Positions 23,402 through 34,587 of a DNA stretch of 64,000 nucleotides are shown here, in pieces; position 1 is the first letter of the stretch, and each line of letters opens with the position of its first letter. This stretch comes from Gymnopilus junonius (lineage: Eukaryota > Basidiomycota > Agaricomycetes > Agaricales > Galerinaceae). The stretch covers positions 83,229 to 147,228 of the forward strand of contig JADNYJ010000098.1 in assembly GCA_015501075.1 (NCBI GenBank). The letters run 5' to 3'. The position numbers and the translations under genes are program-made. Under the pieces are notes generated by a model. The model ran no database searches and was not told the DNA's origin. It saw only the letters and a program-made list of their open reading frames with translations.

Positions 23402-24258
23402 CTATACAATACCGTAGGCGAAAGTGAGATAACCCCGTCGAATTGTTTCCTTGTCAAAATAGTCAACGTGAAGGTCGGCATCGTGCTCCAGCCCAAACGA
23501 AATTTCGAGTCCGTAGGGGCCGACGCTAAGGGTGTTCAAGTTCTGAATGGGGACCAAAAAGATGCAGAACGATATCCCACGCGACTGGTCTAACCGAAGA
23601 GCATTCAAAGGTCTTTGAGTTCAGAAAGAAATAGATCGTTCTCGTCGCAGATGGCAGTTTCGATGATACAATCAATGGGGTAACTAGGTGCTGGGCAAAA
23701 TTCCATGGGGGGAAAAAGGGTCACCATGAAATGCAAGTCTTTGAAGGTTGGGCGTTAATTTGAGGCAGTGATAGAGTCATCGCCGGCGATATCGTCTATC
23801 GCGTCAATTGGAAGATCTTCGAGAGAACAGGACGAACGTTGGAGTAGGCCATTCTGCCTCAGATTTGGGGAGGTGGTTCTCGGAGACGCGTCGAGCAGGC
23901 CATGTGGATATTGTTGCACGTAGTGGCAAGAGGCAAGCAATGGAATGATATTTTGAATGCTGGACGCGAGAACGTGCACAGCCGCTGATGGGAATCTAAT
24001 CTAATCGGACATTTGCCAGATGGCACTGCCACAACTTCCAAGACTTTCGACTGGTAAATAATGGCCAAGTAGATTCTCTAGACATGGAAAAGTGACGGCA
24101 TCGAAAAAGAGTTCTAATGGGTCTGATCCCTGAATTGTGGTAAAGTTAAGTATATCCAACATGGGCTGGACGGCATGGAAGAGAAATGGGAGATGCCCTT
24201 GACGTCGAGCATTGTAAGGCGTTCCAGTTGTTGTGAGCGATTGAGCAGTTGAACGCAT
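23402..24258 (-). pseudogene. Degraded F-box/LRR protein gene, C-terminal part
   Basis: Fragments in different frames match the F-box gene at 27679-29174 in the same order: CVQLLNRSQQLERLTMLDV (like CIQLLQHAPRLTYLNLVDV), LFFDAVTFPCLENL (like AFFKAVTLPRLEHL), WDIVLHLFGP (like WNIVLDVFGP), and LEISFGLEHDAD..FDKETIRR (like VDIEFDLVPGEPD..FDAETIQR). Frame changes and stops separate them, so it is a pseudogene. It starts directly after the kinase gene on the same strand. The N-terminal F-box part is missing, probably lost rather than hidden in the kinase. Confidence 0.65.
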
Positions 24259-25570
24259 TTACTCAGTCACTTCTACAATTTGAGGAATACTACTATTCAC
24301 TAGGTCCACCATTTCTGTTCGGAGCGTCAGGCTCCGATCTCGTGCGCCTTGTATGTCCCAATCCCCAATATCCCATTCGAAATAACTATTTGAAAAATCC
24401 TCTTCCTCATCTTCATCGTTCCCCGTACCACTGTCACTTTCCGCGTCTTCTCTGCTTGAATCAACTTCAATGCCGCTAGGCTCCTTTGTAGTTCCAACAG
24501 GACTCCAATCAAGAGGAGCCTTTGAATCATTGTCTCCTACCTGTGCATTTAGTTCCGTAAATCGTCGCTGCAGTTCTTCATAGTCGGGCAGTTGATCGTA
24601 TTGAAGACTGCGGCTGTAGTCCAGGAGGTAACTGAATTCTGCAGGTAAGTTGGTACCAAGAGTGTTACCCAACACTGCTGCTTTACATGCATGAATACGT
24701 CGCATGCTGTTTTTCATCGATTCTTTACGGGAGTCGGTAGTTCTCCAAGGCAGGTCCCCACGTAACAGGAAAAAAGCGACATAGGCAAGGGATTCAAGAT
24801 CGTCGCGTGGAGCAAGATCTAAAATATAATTAATTAGTATTTCTTATCTGGAAGATTCAAATCATTGGCTACACACCGATGCCATCGTGAGCGTTAAGAC
24901 TTGCCCAGTGAAGGGTCCCAACAACATGCTTTGACTCGCTCAATGGATCATACTTAGCTGGAGGTCCAGGTTTTATGGGTCGAGAAATGCCATAGTCGAT
25001 GAGACTGATGCTGGACGGATCTGTTGTAGAACAGAGAATATTCTCAGGTTTGATATCCCGGTGAACGAATCCGCAATTGTGGATATGTTTCAGGGCGGAA
25101 AGCTATGACAGATTTGCGGAAAATTTAACATTTATAGGAAGAGCGTTGATTGTATACCACATACTATTTGCAGAACAACGCGAACGGCAGTCGTGACAGA
25201 AATAGGGCCATGAGTACACTCTTTAATGCTAGGACCTAGCAGATCCATCGCCAAATATTCGAAATGGGGTAGCTGTCCATATCCGTAGAGCGCTGGAATT
25301 GCAGGGTGCCCCTGGAGGAGCTGGAGTACACGGCTCTCATATTGGAGGATAGGACGCTCGACTCTTCGGGATACTCTTGATTTCTTGAGTGCAACTTGCT
25401 GCCCTGAGTTTACCTCTACTGCTTGGAAGACGAGCCCCTGTGGTAAGTGTGGTTTGAAAAATTCTGGCACGGTGAACACGACACAGAAATGATTACAGTG
25501 AGATTAATCTACCCACATATGTACCATGGCCAATAACTCGGGAAAGGCGATATGTCTGGGTTGCGGCCAT
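24259..25570 (-). CDS. Casein kinase 1-like protein kinase
   Basis: Exons 25517-25570, 25165-25437, 24877-25102 and 24259-24818; GT..AG introns with exact phases, 370 residues. Glycine loop GHGTYGLVF (residues 14-22, split by intron 1), VALKK with Lys36, catalytic loop HRDIKPEN (123-130), and DYG in place of DFG (145-147). The CK1 signature is clear: VGTLHWASLNAHDGI and RDDLESLAYVAFFLLRG. All catalytic residues are present, so it should be an active Ser/Thr kinase. The C-terminal tail (about 245-370) includes an acidic run (DEDEEEDF). Basidiomycetes carry many diverged CK1 copies; this one differs from the housekeeping form by the DYG motif and an ALKK strand. The start ATG was chosen because it lies just before the glycine loop, as usual in CK1. 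Confidence 0.9.
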
Positions 25571-26535
25571 ACCGTTAGGACGTGATTAGTGCGTGGGCAC
25601 TTTACACATTGTAATACTGTGAATCATGGGTTTATTTATTTGTCTTTGGTTCCCTGGAGCTTTAACGTACAACCACTGGACGTGTTAAGGACAGGCGTCA
25701 AATTGCGTCAAATTGATGGTCTAGAATTTTGGGATTCATTCCGAATTTACAGATTCAAAGACACGCTTTGACCGTTGAATTATTCAATTTCTGCTGTCCG
25801 CAGTGTAGTTAGGGAATATTCATAAAATAGATTGAACAACGTGTTACGTGCGAGCCTTCCCACAGCCATACATAAATAGCTTCATCGATCGGCTAGATAG
25901 AAAGTCCATCTTATTATTACAACACGGCGGGCAAGCAACTGTCCAAACAGCCCAAAATGTGCACTTTTATATTACGAAATGCTCATGTGGACAGTCGCTT
26001 CCCCCATTAACTATTAGCCAAAATGCAATATTCCCACATATATCGTACCATTTATTGGTCCACATGAACTATGTAGAATAGAAGTGTTTGAAATCACGAT
26101 ACAAACAGCGCAGAGTACTCCGATTGCCAGACAATCGTGATGACATTAACATATGAACGATAAACATGCATACTTAGCGAGGCGCACAGTCAAGACTCAA
26201 GACTCGAGGGCCTCATCAGCCATAAATTGTAGAAGTTTGGAAGGGAGGAATGTCATTGTATATGTGGGAGAGACTAGCTGCGGAACTGTCCCATGTCAGT
26301 TGTAGGCAGCTGTAATGGAAGATGTTTTCACTTATCCAGAAGCTCCTAGTCACCTGGACGATGCTGACTATAAACTAGAGATAAGTAGTGTTTCCTTAAT
26401 TCAAAAGCTTGTTCACGAATTGGACCCAACGCCTACGTTCCAACATAACATATCAAGTACGGTTTTCCCGGGATACATAGGTACTCTACCTACTGACTAA
26501 AACCATTGGTCGAATAGTTGCCCAAGTACCTTGAG
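25571..26535. other. Intergenic region, no supported gene
   Basis: This is the upstream region of the kinase gene and of the small gene at 26536. The short plus-strand frames at 25848-26081 and 26315-26500 show no motif. Confidence 0.4.
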
Positions 26536-27094
26536 ATGACGACTACTTCAACTGCACTGAAAGATCTGGCTGTTGGAAATATAATCTACGCCGATGTCAC
26601 CATTGATAAAGCTGACATGGCTGACCCCAGTTCTACTTCAACTACAGCAAAAAAGTTCGTCAGTCCACTAGATATCACTCCGCATACTCCATCATCTGAC
26701 TTGACATTCAATACTCCCTTAGGATAAAAAAGGGAGATAAAGTTACAAGATTATGCATCATTCTTGAAAAAGGCACTTCTAGTGTTACGGTGACCTACCT
26801 CGCAACATTTGCGGGTGCTACATCGCTTCCGACGTCGTTCACTGACAAGTCGTTGTGGTATCCTATAAAGCCTGCTACAAAGGAGAGCACTTATCAACCT
26901 CTTCCTGAGACGAATGGAAAGGCCCAATGGGCTTGTCTACGAAAGAAACAGACTATCACTACCGACCCGGTTAGTAATTTATTCTCGCGTGGTTACCTCG
27001 TAAATAATTTCTGGTCGTCCTCCAGGTCAAAAAGGTAGCCGACACTATGACCGAAGCCTCTGCAAAACTTATTCTCGGTGCCATGAAAGCGTAG
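26536..27094 (+). pseudogene. Small hypothetical protein gene with a 1-nt frameshift
   Basis: Exon 1 26536-26969 and exon 2 27026-27094, intron GTTAGT..CCAG in phase 0. The reading frame breaks near 26724: the first part ends in DLTFNTPL and the frame then closes at TAA, while the next frame continues smoothly (RIKKGDKVTRLCIILEKG). A missing base next to an A run explains it. The whole would be about 180 residues without signal peptide or known domain; the second half has strand-like alternation (SVTVTYLATFAGATSLP). Codon quality on both sides of the break suggests recent damage or a sequence error. The family is not recognised. Confidence 0.5.
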
Positions 27095-27678
27095 CACTGT
27101 AAAATGAAAATTCCCAACCTGAAATATTATTGCTTGTAGTTGGCTTGTAGTACATTATTTCCACAAATGTACTTGTACCATTCATATTTTCCTAGCCTCA
27201 GCTGAAGATCGTACATGCAAAAGGAAATTATATAACCATCGTCCAGTTTGTTCGGGGCCAAGAATCGAGGTGCACTAGCTTCAAGCTTTGGTAGTCTTCC
27301 TTCCTGGTCACTATATTTTCCCTCCGCAAAATCCAGCCCTGCCACTCGCCTCCCAAGTAGCCACCACAATTACACGGAGACTCACCACAGGAACATCCCC
27401 ACGAATCACCTCCATCATTGTGTCTCCTCCAGTATCTTTGTCACCACCGTCTTTATTACTAAGTCCTCCGCCCACAACGCCACTATTTTAAGCCTCGAGG
27501 GAAAGTGTGTCGGGTACGTAGCATCGTCGAAAGAGCCCTCAACAGTCTTCGTCGAGACGCGAAGCTGTCGTGAAATTGTTTCGATTTTGATTGCAAATTC
27601 GCAACGCGTCGCGTCCCTGACTACAGGATCCCGGTGTTGCAGACGTAGTGCGCATTCAAAAAAAGTCTTAAATATCTG
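27095..27678. other. Intergenic region, no supported gene
   Basis: Frames on both strands (27248-27691 plus, 27127-27369 minus) overlap each other and lack domains. It is likely the shared 3' region of the genes on both sides, which converge here. Confidence 0.4.
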
Positions 27679-29174
27679 TTATGCTAAGTGAGGTGAAGCC
27701 ACAACATTAATATCGAACGAAGGAATGACGCGCAGTGCTCCAGGACTTGACAGCCTTGGAAATAAATCAGAAGTCGAAGGTGGCATCTTGTTACAGCAAT
27801 AATGCTTTACATCCAATTTGCAGCCTGCCGCTTCAAGTAAAGCAATCCGTTGGATTGTTTCTGCGTCGAAAGGCTCTACATCGGGTTCTCCGGGCACCAA
27901 ATCAAACTCTATATCGACATTCTGGAGAGGTCGAAGCAGTGGGCATCCAATGTGCTCAATAGGTCCAAAAACATCTAAGACGATGTTCCATGGGATGGGT
28001 TCCCTCGATAAACACCCAAAACACGAAAGGTAAGGAAGAAATGGCTTTATGTTGTTACTGACGGAAATTCGATTGAGTCGTTGGATCAGATTTTTGGGAG
28101 AGAAGTAACCGGTGCTGCGAGGGAGCATATAAAACTCAAGGTGTTGAAGTTTCGGTGTTTATGGATAAATTGTTCTTCGCCCATACTTTCTACCGTCGGA
28201 AAGCTTAAACTTTTCACAGGGCAGTCCGAGCGTCTGATAAGGACATCAAGGACTTCGACATTTAGATCGCCTGGACATTGAGGGTAGTATGAAAGATGTT
28301 CCAGGCGCGGCAGAGTAACTGCTTTGAAGAAGGCATCTCCCAAAGAAGAACCCTGATCGGTCGAGAACCCAAGGTGCCGGAGTTGACGGTGAGTTGTAGA
28401 AACAAGGACTGGATTTTGGTCGAATTGAGGCCATACAACATCCACCAAATTTAGGTAGGTCAATCGCGGTGCATGCTGGAGGAGTTGGATGCATTCATCA
28501 ACGGCATTGCCGGTAATTTCCGCCTGCTTAAGATCCCCCCATCCAATCTGAAGCAGACCAAGAGGAAGTGACGATGTCACAACGCATTCCGGATTGGTGC
28601 CAGAAATAAGAAAGGGCACATTTGCTTCGCCGTCAGTAGATCCCAGCTCAAGGTAATGCAAAAGAGGTGCCTTTCTTTGCGGCCCACCAAAAAGGGATAA
28701 CATGAAGGATGGAAGATGAAGAACGACTTCATGCCACCTGTCGGAATACTCGTTGATAATATCAACCAATGAGACCCAGTTAGGTTCCACGTATTGAGAA
28801 AGGGTTGTGATGCATATCTTGAGGGGTCGCTGCCCAGATCTGCTTAACCATTCCCGTACCATATCCCAGTTTACAGGTGTGTTCTCTTGTTCGATAGTCA
28901 ATTTGAGGATCGCCCATATAGCAGGAGTTGTCCGGGCTATGTCTCTCCAGTGCTGACAGACCCCTCCCAAGAGCAAGGGCGTTATGGGCGCCTCACTATT
29001 TATAGAGCCTTCCACGCACTCCTGGAAGATGGTCGATAAATTTCGACGGGAACTTTGAGATTGACAGAGTTGTATGTTTTCATGTAAGTAAAAATGTTGA
29101 GATCCTGGTTCCAGGTTGATCTGTGAGTGGAATTTATATTTTTCTGTTGATAAATCATGATCGCACCGGTTCAA
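27679..29174 (-). CDS. F-box/LRR-like protein, frameshifted
   Basis: An F-box-like motif typical of mushroom proteins is seen early (PLLLGGVCQHWRDIARTTPAIW), followed by LRR-like repeats (YLNLVDVVW, LRHLGFST, LPRLEHLSYYP, CPVKSLSFP). Such proteins recruit substrates to SCF ubiquitin ligases through Skp1. The upper frame covers 28086-29174. Near 28160 the LRR pattern moves to the next frame (PKLQHLEFYMLPR), which runs to 27679, so a 1-nt indel splits the gene; no GT..AG intron fits. The upper frame opens at a TTG near 29174 with no ATG in good context, so a first exon may be missing. The last 150 residues match the pseudogene at 23402-24258, its paralogue. Confidence 0.65.
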
Positions 29175-29557
29175 TAAATTTGTTATTGACAGTTTGATTT
29201 GATGTCAATGCAGGCCATGTGCGACGTGTAACGCGAACACAGGAGGTGCCTGCGAGCGCTACGGCGCGATTTGGAGACTGGCAGGAAAGATATAGTGAAG
29301 TAGGAGCGGCAACAAAAAAAAAAGCGGCTGATTTCCAATATTTGGCAGCGCCCTCTTCACCAAACTATGAATTGCCTTTTGCGGCCTATTTTCAACGTGG
29401 GACACGCTTGTCGCTGTCAGCTTCGCTTTCTGCAACCGGCGGCTTCTGGACCCAGCTTACCCTTGACTGCCATCGTTGCAGGGCTAACTTTACTTTAACT
29501 TATGCTTTAATATCACAAACCACCAAGTTGAATCAGGTATCACCTGTTCTTTGAAGA

Positions 29558-31228
29558 ATGAATGTGGAGAGGCCCAGAGCTCGCGTTTTTAAGGTGCGCA
29601 GAAAGAGTGCAGTTGCTTTGGAATCTACGCTGATTTCTATTGTCTATCAGGAGCGCACGAATACCTTAGTTTCGACCAAATCTGTTGGTGTGGTCTCTTC
29701 CAAACCTCTCATGGATGTCCTTGCGCCGCCCGCCCTTGAAAGATCGGCTGCGGACAAGGTCACGGTCAAGGACGAAGATAAAGAGCCAATAACTGTCCAT
29801 CACCAAGCGAGTGTTGAGGCGTACGAGTCTCGACGCTCTACACGTTACCTTGCAGCCGAACAAGGCCTGTCGCAATCCTTCCAGCACTGCCAACAAGAAC
29901 ACTCTTCTCAAGAGCTCCAAATCGACGCCTTACGGAAGGTCAAATCCATGCTCACAAACCACGCTACCGGCTCCCGCGAGCAGCTCAGCCGGTTACGGAA
30001 AGTCCTAGCTGACAGGGCGATGGAACCCACGCTTTACCAAGCTGCACAGCGCGAACGGTGGATGGAAGAGAGGAAGCTAGTCACGGCAGAGGAGTTGACC
30101 AAGTTCCTCGAGCAGCACATCTCGATGCTTTCGTCCCAACCACCACGCCCACCTTCACCGCCAGCGACTTCCGCAGCTTCTCCTGAAGCTAATACCGTTG
30201 CTTTCACTCCAGAAGCCAACCTTGTGAGGTTCTTCAAATCGACCTCGCGACAACGAAACTTCTCTCGGAATCGGCCTCGTCGTCGGGTTACTGTGGCGTT
30301 GAGGCCTCGCTCTGACAAAGGACTCGAAATTCCTCGAATACACGATCACAAGCATCCCATACCACTTCTTTTGCGCGAGCCCAAGCCCAAGCAGCGAGCT
30401 CTATTGTTCCAGACTCCGGAGATGTCTGTGGTACCCAAAGCTCAGGCGCAGTCAGTCCCAGTAATGGCTAGCCCTATCCTCCCGACCCCTTCCATTCAAC
30501 CTCCAGAACCATCTCCATGTCCAGCCTCCCCAAACGCCATAATCAAACCAACGACCCTTGCCATCATTCCGGAATCCACTCCTTCGCTTCAGCCTCTGAC
30601 ACCATCCTTTGCTTATAGTTCGAACGGCATTGCTACAATTTGGAGACCTTCACAGCGTTCGGCAGAGGAAATACTAGCTGATTTGGATGTGGTTGTTGAC
30701 ATTCCAGACTACGTGTCAGATCTCCTCTCAGGCTTTGATTCCATATCCAACGCTACTCCGTGTCTCCTCCCTCCTCATGATGCTCCAGTCCCCATAGCCT
30801 CATCTTCGAATATTAGTCGCGCTTTAAGCAGCGACAACCTCCGTTCCACTCACCGCAGCACCATGTTCTCACCCAATGTCACCCAATCGCACAGCACCCC
30901 GAGCGCACATCTCCCTACACCTCCTTCCCCTTTGCATAAGTCTCCCTCTCGCAAGAGAATCTCCGCCCTTTTCTCATTGCCAGACGCCCTTTCCTCACGT
31001 CGTGGGATCAATACCGAGTGTGACTCCTCACCTCGCCCAAAGCGATTCAGCTCGGCCGTTTTTAAGGAATCTCAGCGCAGTAGGAGACCTGTGTCGGTGT
31101 CAGTATCATTCGCCGATCTTCCTTCTGTCGAATCGGAATCGGATGAGTCGCGCCAACCGGAGAAGGACGGAGATGGGAAGATCCTGAAGAGGCTCAGGCG
31201 GAGGATGTCTGCGCTGCGGCGGAATTAA
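29558..31228 (+). CDS. Hypothetical Ser/Pro-rich protein, 556 aa
   Basis: An intronless frame with good codon quality. Residues 80-190 are charged and helical (LRKVKSMLTNHATGSREQL), possibly a coiled coil; residues 195-480 are Pro/Ser-rich and disordered. Basic clusters include RNRPRRRVTVALRPR, and the end is LKRLRRRMSALRRN. Phosphorylatable motifs are frequent (SPSRKRIS, KRFSS). No catalytic domain, signal peptide or membrane helix is visible. The upstream frame at 29219-29554 stops four bases before this ATG and is in a different frame; it may be leader. It is the last intact protein gene before the CpG-poor half. Confidence 0.7.
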   Translation: MNVERPRARVFKVRRKSAVALESTLISIVYQERTNTLVSTKSVGVVSSKPLMDVLAPPALERSAADKVTVKDEDKEPITVHHQASVEAYESRRSTRYLAAEQGLSQSFQHCQQEHSSQELQIDALRKVKSMLTNHATGSREQLSRLRKVLADRAMEPTLYQAAQRERWMEERKLVTAEELTKFLEQHISMLSSQPPRPPSPPATSAASPEANTVAFTPEANLVRFFKSTSRQRNFSRNRPRRRVTVALRPRSDKGLEIPRIHDHKHPIPLLLREPKPKQRALLFQTPEMSVVPKAQAQSVPVMASPILPTPSIQPPEPSPCPASPNAIIKPTTLAIIPESTPSLQPLTPSFAYSSNGIATIWRPSQRSAEEILADLDVVVDIPDYVSDLLSGFDSISNATPCLLPPHDAPVPIASSSNISRALSSDNLRSTHRSTMFSPNVTQSHSTPSAHLPTPPSPLHKSPSRKRISALFSLPDALSSRRGINTECDSSPRPKRFSSAVFKESQRSRRPVSVSVSFADLPSVESESDESRQPEKDGDGKILKRLRRRMSALRRN

Positions 31229-32010
31229 TTTTGGGAATAGCATGGAAATACTTTCCTTTCCGTTCGTTTTCCTGCTGGGTGTCGCTCCTTGCTGACGGTC
31301 TGCTACCCGCATGAGCTCAGCAAAGCCTCTCTAGTTTGTACTGCATCTTTGCTACTGTGGTATACCATCTGCCACGTCCTTCCTTTTTCTCATTCTATTC
31401 TGCCTTCTCTTTTCTTGCTCTTTGTTTAGCCCCAGCTGCATCTCATGTTCTTGTCACGATATCTTGCATTCCTTTCATTACTCACTTGCTTTCACGTATT
31501 TCTTGATTACGCTATAGTATATCACGCTTGTTACATACCCAACTTCTTGCTTTCGCTTATGCATTATTCTTATGATGGACATGGCTTCTTCGCTTTGGGA
31601 ATTTACAATGACATATTATACATACTGGAGAGGGAGAAAGTCAAGTAAATGGATGGACTATATTTGTGTTTATCTTATATCATTTGCAGTTTCTAATGTG
31701 GCTTTTGTTTCGTATACAGTAACATGTTGTCGATAATGATGACAATTTTGGAATCCTTCTCTTCCACGGTACTGAAACCTGTTGCTGCACTTGACCAAAG
31801 CCATCTCCTGAACTTCAAGTTGATGCTCAAGCTTTTTTTTGGCAGGCCCACTCACTAGTACATACTTGTCCGAGAGCGACCCCTGAATTCAACTGACTTC
31901 TCATAGAAGTGGAAAAGTAAATGTACTAACTTACGTTTACAGGCATTTGAATGGCCTAGTCTCAAGGAAGCCTCAGCGCTTGCGTTAGCGCTCACGTAAC
32001 CGAGAGCACA
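31229..32010. other. Intergenic region, no supported gene
   Basis: A pyrimidine-rich 3' region, then the upstream region of the tRNA gene. No motif-bearing frame. Confidence 0.45.
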
Positions 32011-32111
32011 GCCCGCCTAGCTCAATCGGATAGAGCGTCAGACTCTTAAGGCGGGTTAATATCAACTTTGCTGATATCTGAAGGCTGCGAGTTCGACCCT
32101 CGCGGTGGGCT
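32011..32111 (+). tRNA. tRNA-Lys (anticodon CTT) with intron
   Basis: The acceptor arm GCCCGCC pairs with GGTGGGC (32104-32110), followed by discriminator T. The D arm, the anticodon stem TCAGA/TCTGA and the T arm (GCGAG/CTCGC) all form. The anticodon loop is CTCTTAA with CTT at 32045-32047. A 27-nt intron (32049-32075) sits at the canonical position one base 3' of the anticodon. It decodes AAG. Its 3' end is complementary to the primer-binding site of the Ty3 element at 49191. Confidence 0.95.
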
Positions 32112-32431
32112 ATTTGTGATGTACCTTGTTCAAACTTTTGCACTTTACAACCCTCCTCTCAAGATCATCTTTTGGTACTTTTTTTTCTTCCTTTACTCTC
32201 ATGAAAATGAAGAACAGTGTAAAAAAACCATTGTGATGAATGTCAATGATTAATTGACTAAGGATAACATAATGTTAGCACTTGACACTTTGTACTTTAC
32301 TTAAGCTTGTATCACCTAATTTCACCTTCAAACTCATTAGAGATCAAAGCATCCACAACCCAGAAAAGAAGAAATTTTCCAAACTGAGGTGTGGGGACCC
32401 CGAGATCCTATCTGGCCTCTGTATTGCTGTG

Positions 32432-32521
32432 GCCTGCCTAGCTCAATTAGATAGAGCATCAGACTCTTAGGAGAGTCCAGTAGGAATCTGAAGGCTGCGA
32501 ATTTGAACCCTCGCGGTGGCT
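32432..32521 (+). pseudogene. tRNA-Lys-like pseudogene
   Basis: It matches the tRNA at 32011 for most of its length (GCCTAGCTCAAT, AGACTCTTA, TCTGAAGGCTGCGA), but the acceptor arm is broken (GCCTGCC against GGTGGC, one base short), the T arm has GAATTTGAACCC instead of GAGTTCGACCC, and the intron is different. Several differences are C-to-T or G-to-A changes. It is the first feature of the CpG-poor half. Confidence 0.75.
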
Positions 32522-32657
32522 ATTGAGACCTTTTTATTTACATGGGTGCATGTAAGGGTCTGAGTTTTTTTTTTTCTCAGGTATGATCAGAGTGGATAAG
32601 GGGTCCAAAAATCCCAGGTACATGAGATCAATCCAGGCTGCCCTGCCAGTGGGTGTA
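32522..32657. other. Boundary of CpG-poor DNA
   Basis: From about here rightward CpG nearly vanishes outside the Ty3 element and young patches. For example 33001-33540 contains no CpG, while the single line 5341-5400 has at least five. Short; no gene. Confidence 0.6.
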
Positions 32658-34004
32658 TCAAAGGAACTGGAGATTTGGAAGGAACCAGTGCTCAGGGTCA
32701 CTGTTGGGCATGAAAGTGGTTATGGCAAGAAGGTTGAAAAACATATTAGGTGAATACTTAATTGACCATGTCAGATGTGATCCAGGTTCGAGTTCAAGGT
32801 GCTCAAGAGAGGGTATCTCTCTCAAGAAATGGATAAGGGCACTGCCAGTCAGCGCTGTCCTTTTGATTGCTAATTCTTGCAAGTGACATGAGGAGCAATG
32901 CAACAGCAAAAAAGGGGAATTAAATGGCAAATCATTGAAGTTGTCACAGGTCAATGTCCTCAGATCTGGAAAAGTGAGTTGCTGGAGAAAAATATCTGCA
33001 AATTTATCAGAGCTCTGAACAATGAGTGTTTCTAAGCCATGCTGGATGACTTCACCAGCTGAAATCTCCTCCCCACCCATGAATAAGGAGGAAAGTATGC
33101 ATTGCTTCAGGGCAGTTGTATCTCTGAAAAGTTTAAGACATTCATTCACTTGAATTCTGTGTAGACACATGTGGGTAACTTTGCTCCAGTCAAGATTGAC
33201 TGAACTGGAGGCAATATATTGCAAATCCACTTCTTTCAGTTTTGGTCTGGCATTTCAGAATGAAAACATGTCTGCAACAAGGGGAGAACTGGAAGGAGAC
33301 TGTAAGCACAAGGTCCAAAGATTCCAAGGGGCTTGAGAGCCAGCACAGAAATCTATTAGCTAAGGGAATGGCATGCATAGGTCCATTCATTCCCATCTAT
33401 AGGAATGTTCATTGAGGAGTCAAATTAATGAGTACAGACTTTTGTATTCCTCCAGTCTGAGCTTCTCTGAGTAGACCTGAATAGCCAGCAGAAGCTGACC
33501 AGCCTGTTCAAGGCATCCATGTACTTTGTTGATGTGGGAGGCTAAATCGGGGCAATCAGCATCGATGTTGATAACATTCCAAAGACTGGGTGAAGACCAA
33601 GTGATTTTTCTCTACTTCTGACAAACCACTCCAAGTGTCCAAGAGGTTGTGTTCAAATTGCTTTTAGAATTCTTGGCCCTTAGATGAGTACTGTGGGATT
33701 ATATAGTTAGAATATATACTTCAAATATAGCAGATATAATTTCATTAGGTAGGAGGTTGCTGATGGGGTCATGAACATTGTTCATCTGTGTGCGTATTTT
33801 GCAATGCTGCTGCAGCAAACCATCTAGGACTTTTTCCATCTCTTGAATCTGGCATTCAAGCTTCCTAGCTTGAGCACATGGAATACAGGAACTGGAGCTA
33901 GCATTGGCTGATGGACATGTTTTAAGAGCGTCCAACCTGTCAAAAGGGCTGCAGAAAAAGCAAGCAGAACTCATGTTCCTGTATATGTCAGCCTTGAGAA
34001 ACAT
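32658..34004 (-). pseudogene. F-box/LRR pseudogene with many stops
   Basis: Reading leftward: an N-terminal helix and F-box lead (ARKLECQIQEMEKVLDGLL, then DPISNLLPNEIISAIFEVY) at 33699-33990, the second half of the F-box (VVCQK-stop-RKITWSSPSLW) near 33612, a middle part with more stops (LASHINKVHGCLEQAGQLL), and an LRR tail at 32658-33230 (FPDLRTLTCDNFNDLPF, IPSLEHLELEPGSHL). The stop near 33612 replaces the Trp expected in this motif (TGG to TAG). Frames shift at least twice. The order of parts matches the family, so this was once one gene. Confidence 0.75.
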
Positions 34005-34587
34005 CCTTTATGCAGGACTAAAAGTTGACTATTACTTCCTCACCTGTCTTGATGTAGTTCAGTTTCAGAAAAAAATAGAAGTCAAAGAACAGAATGGTAT
34101 GCAGTGAAGGACACTAGGTCTACACTGGTGTTCACAAAGAGGTGACAGTGTAAGGTCTTCAACCAGCATTAGAATGTGATACAAGAAGTTTGAACTGAGC
34201 AGAGGAAGGTAAAGGGTGTGCTGAGATGGTGTGTCCACATCTGTTGCAAATACAGTCAAAATGGTTTGAATTTTGAGGAAGCATAAAACAGTAAGTAGTA
34301 CAGTCAGTGGAATTAGCCTAGCTGGTGGCTGAAAAATGGCCAGAATAGTGGTGAGAATGTAGTTGAGTAGCAACAAGAATAGATGTTTTGTCTTTCTGTA
34401 GAATACAGCAACACCCATAATCTTTTTCCCCATTGAAGACACTTCAAGGAGTCATGTTCGACTTGGAGTGGGGTTTGAAACAACTGTCCAATTGACCCAA
34501 AATAGGCACCACTGAAACATCATGTTCAGTTAGACTCATGACCAGCCATCTAAATGAGCAAAGCATTAATTAGATGACTGGAAAACT
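34005..34587. other. Decayed DNA, no supported gene
   Basis: CpG-poor sequence with no motif-bearing frame. The rightmost part (about 34480-34587) may belong to the outer, more diverged end of the inverted repeat described next. Confidence 0.4.

Noticed and set aside
27248..27691. A 147-codon plus-strand frame
   Set aside because: It overlaps another frame on the opposite strand and has no motif in either reading.
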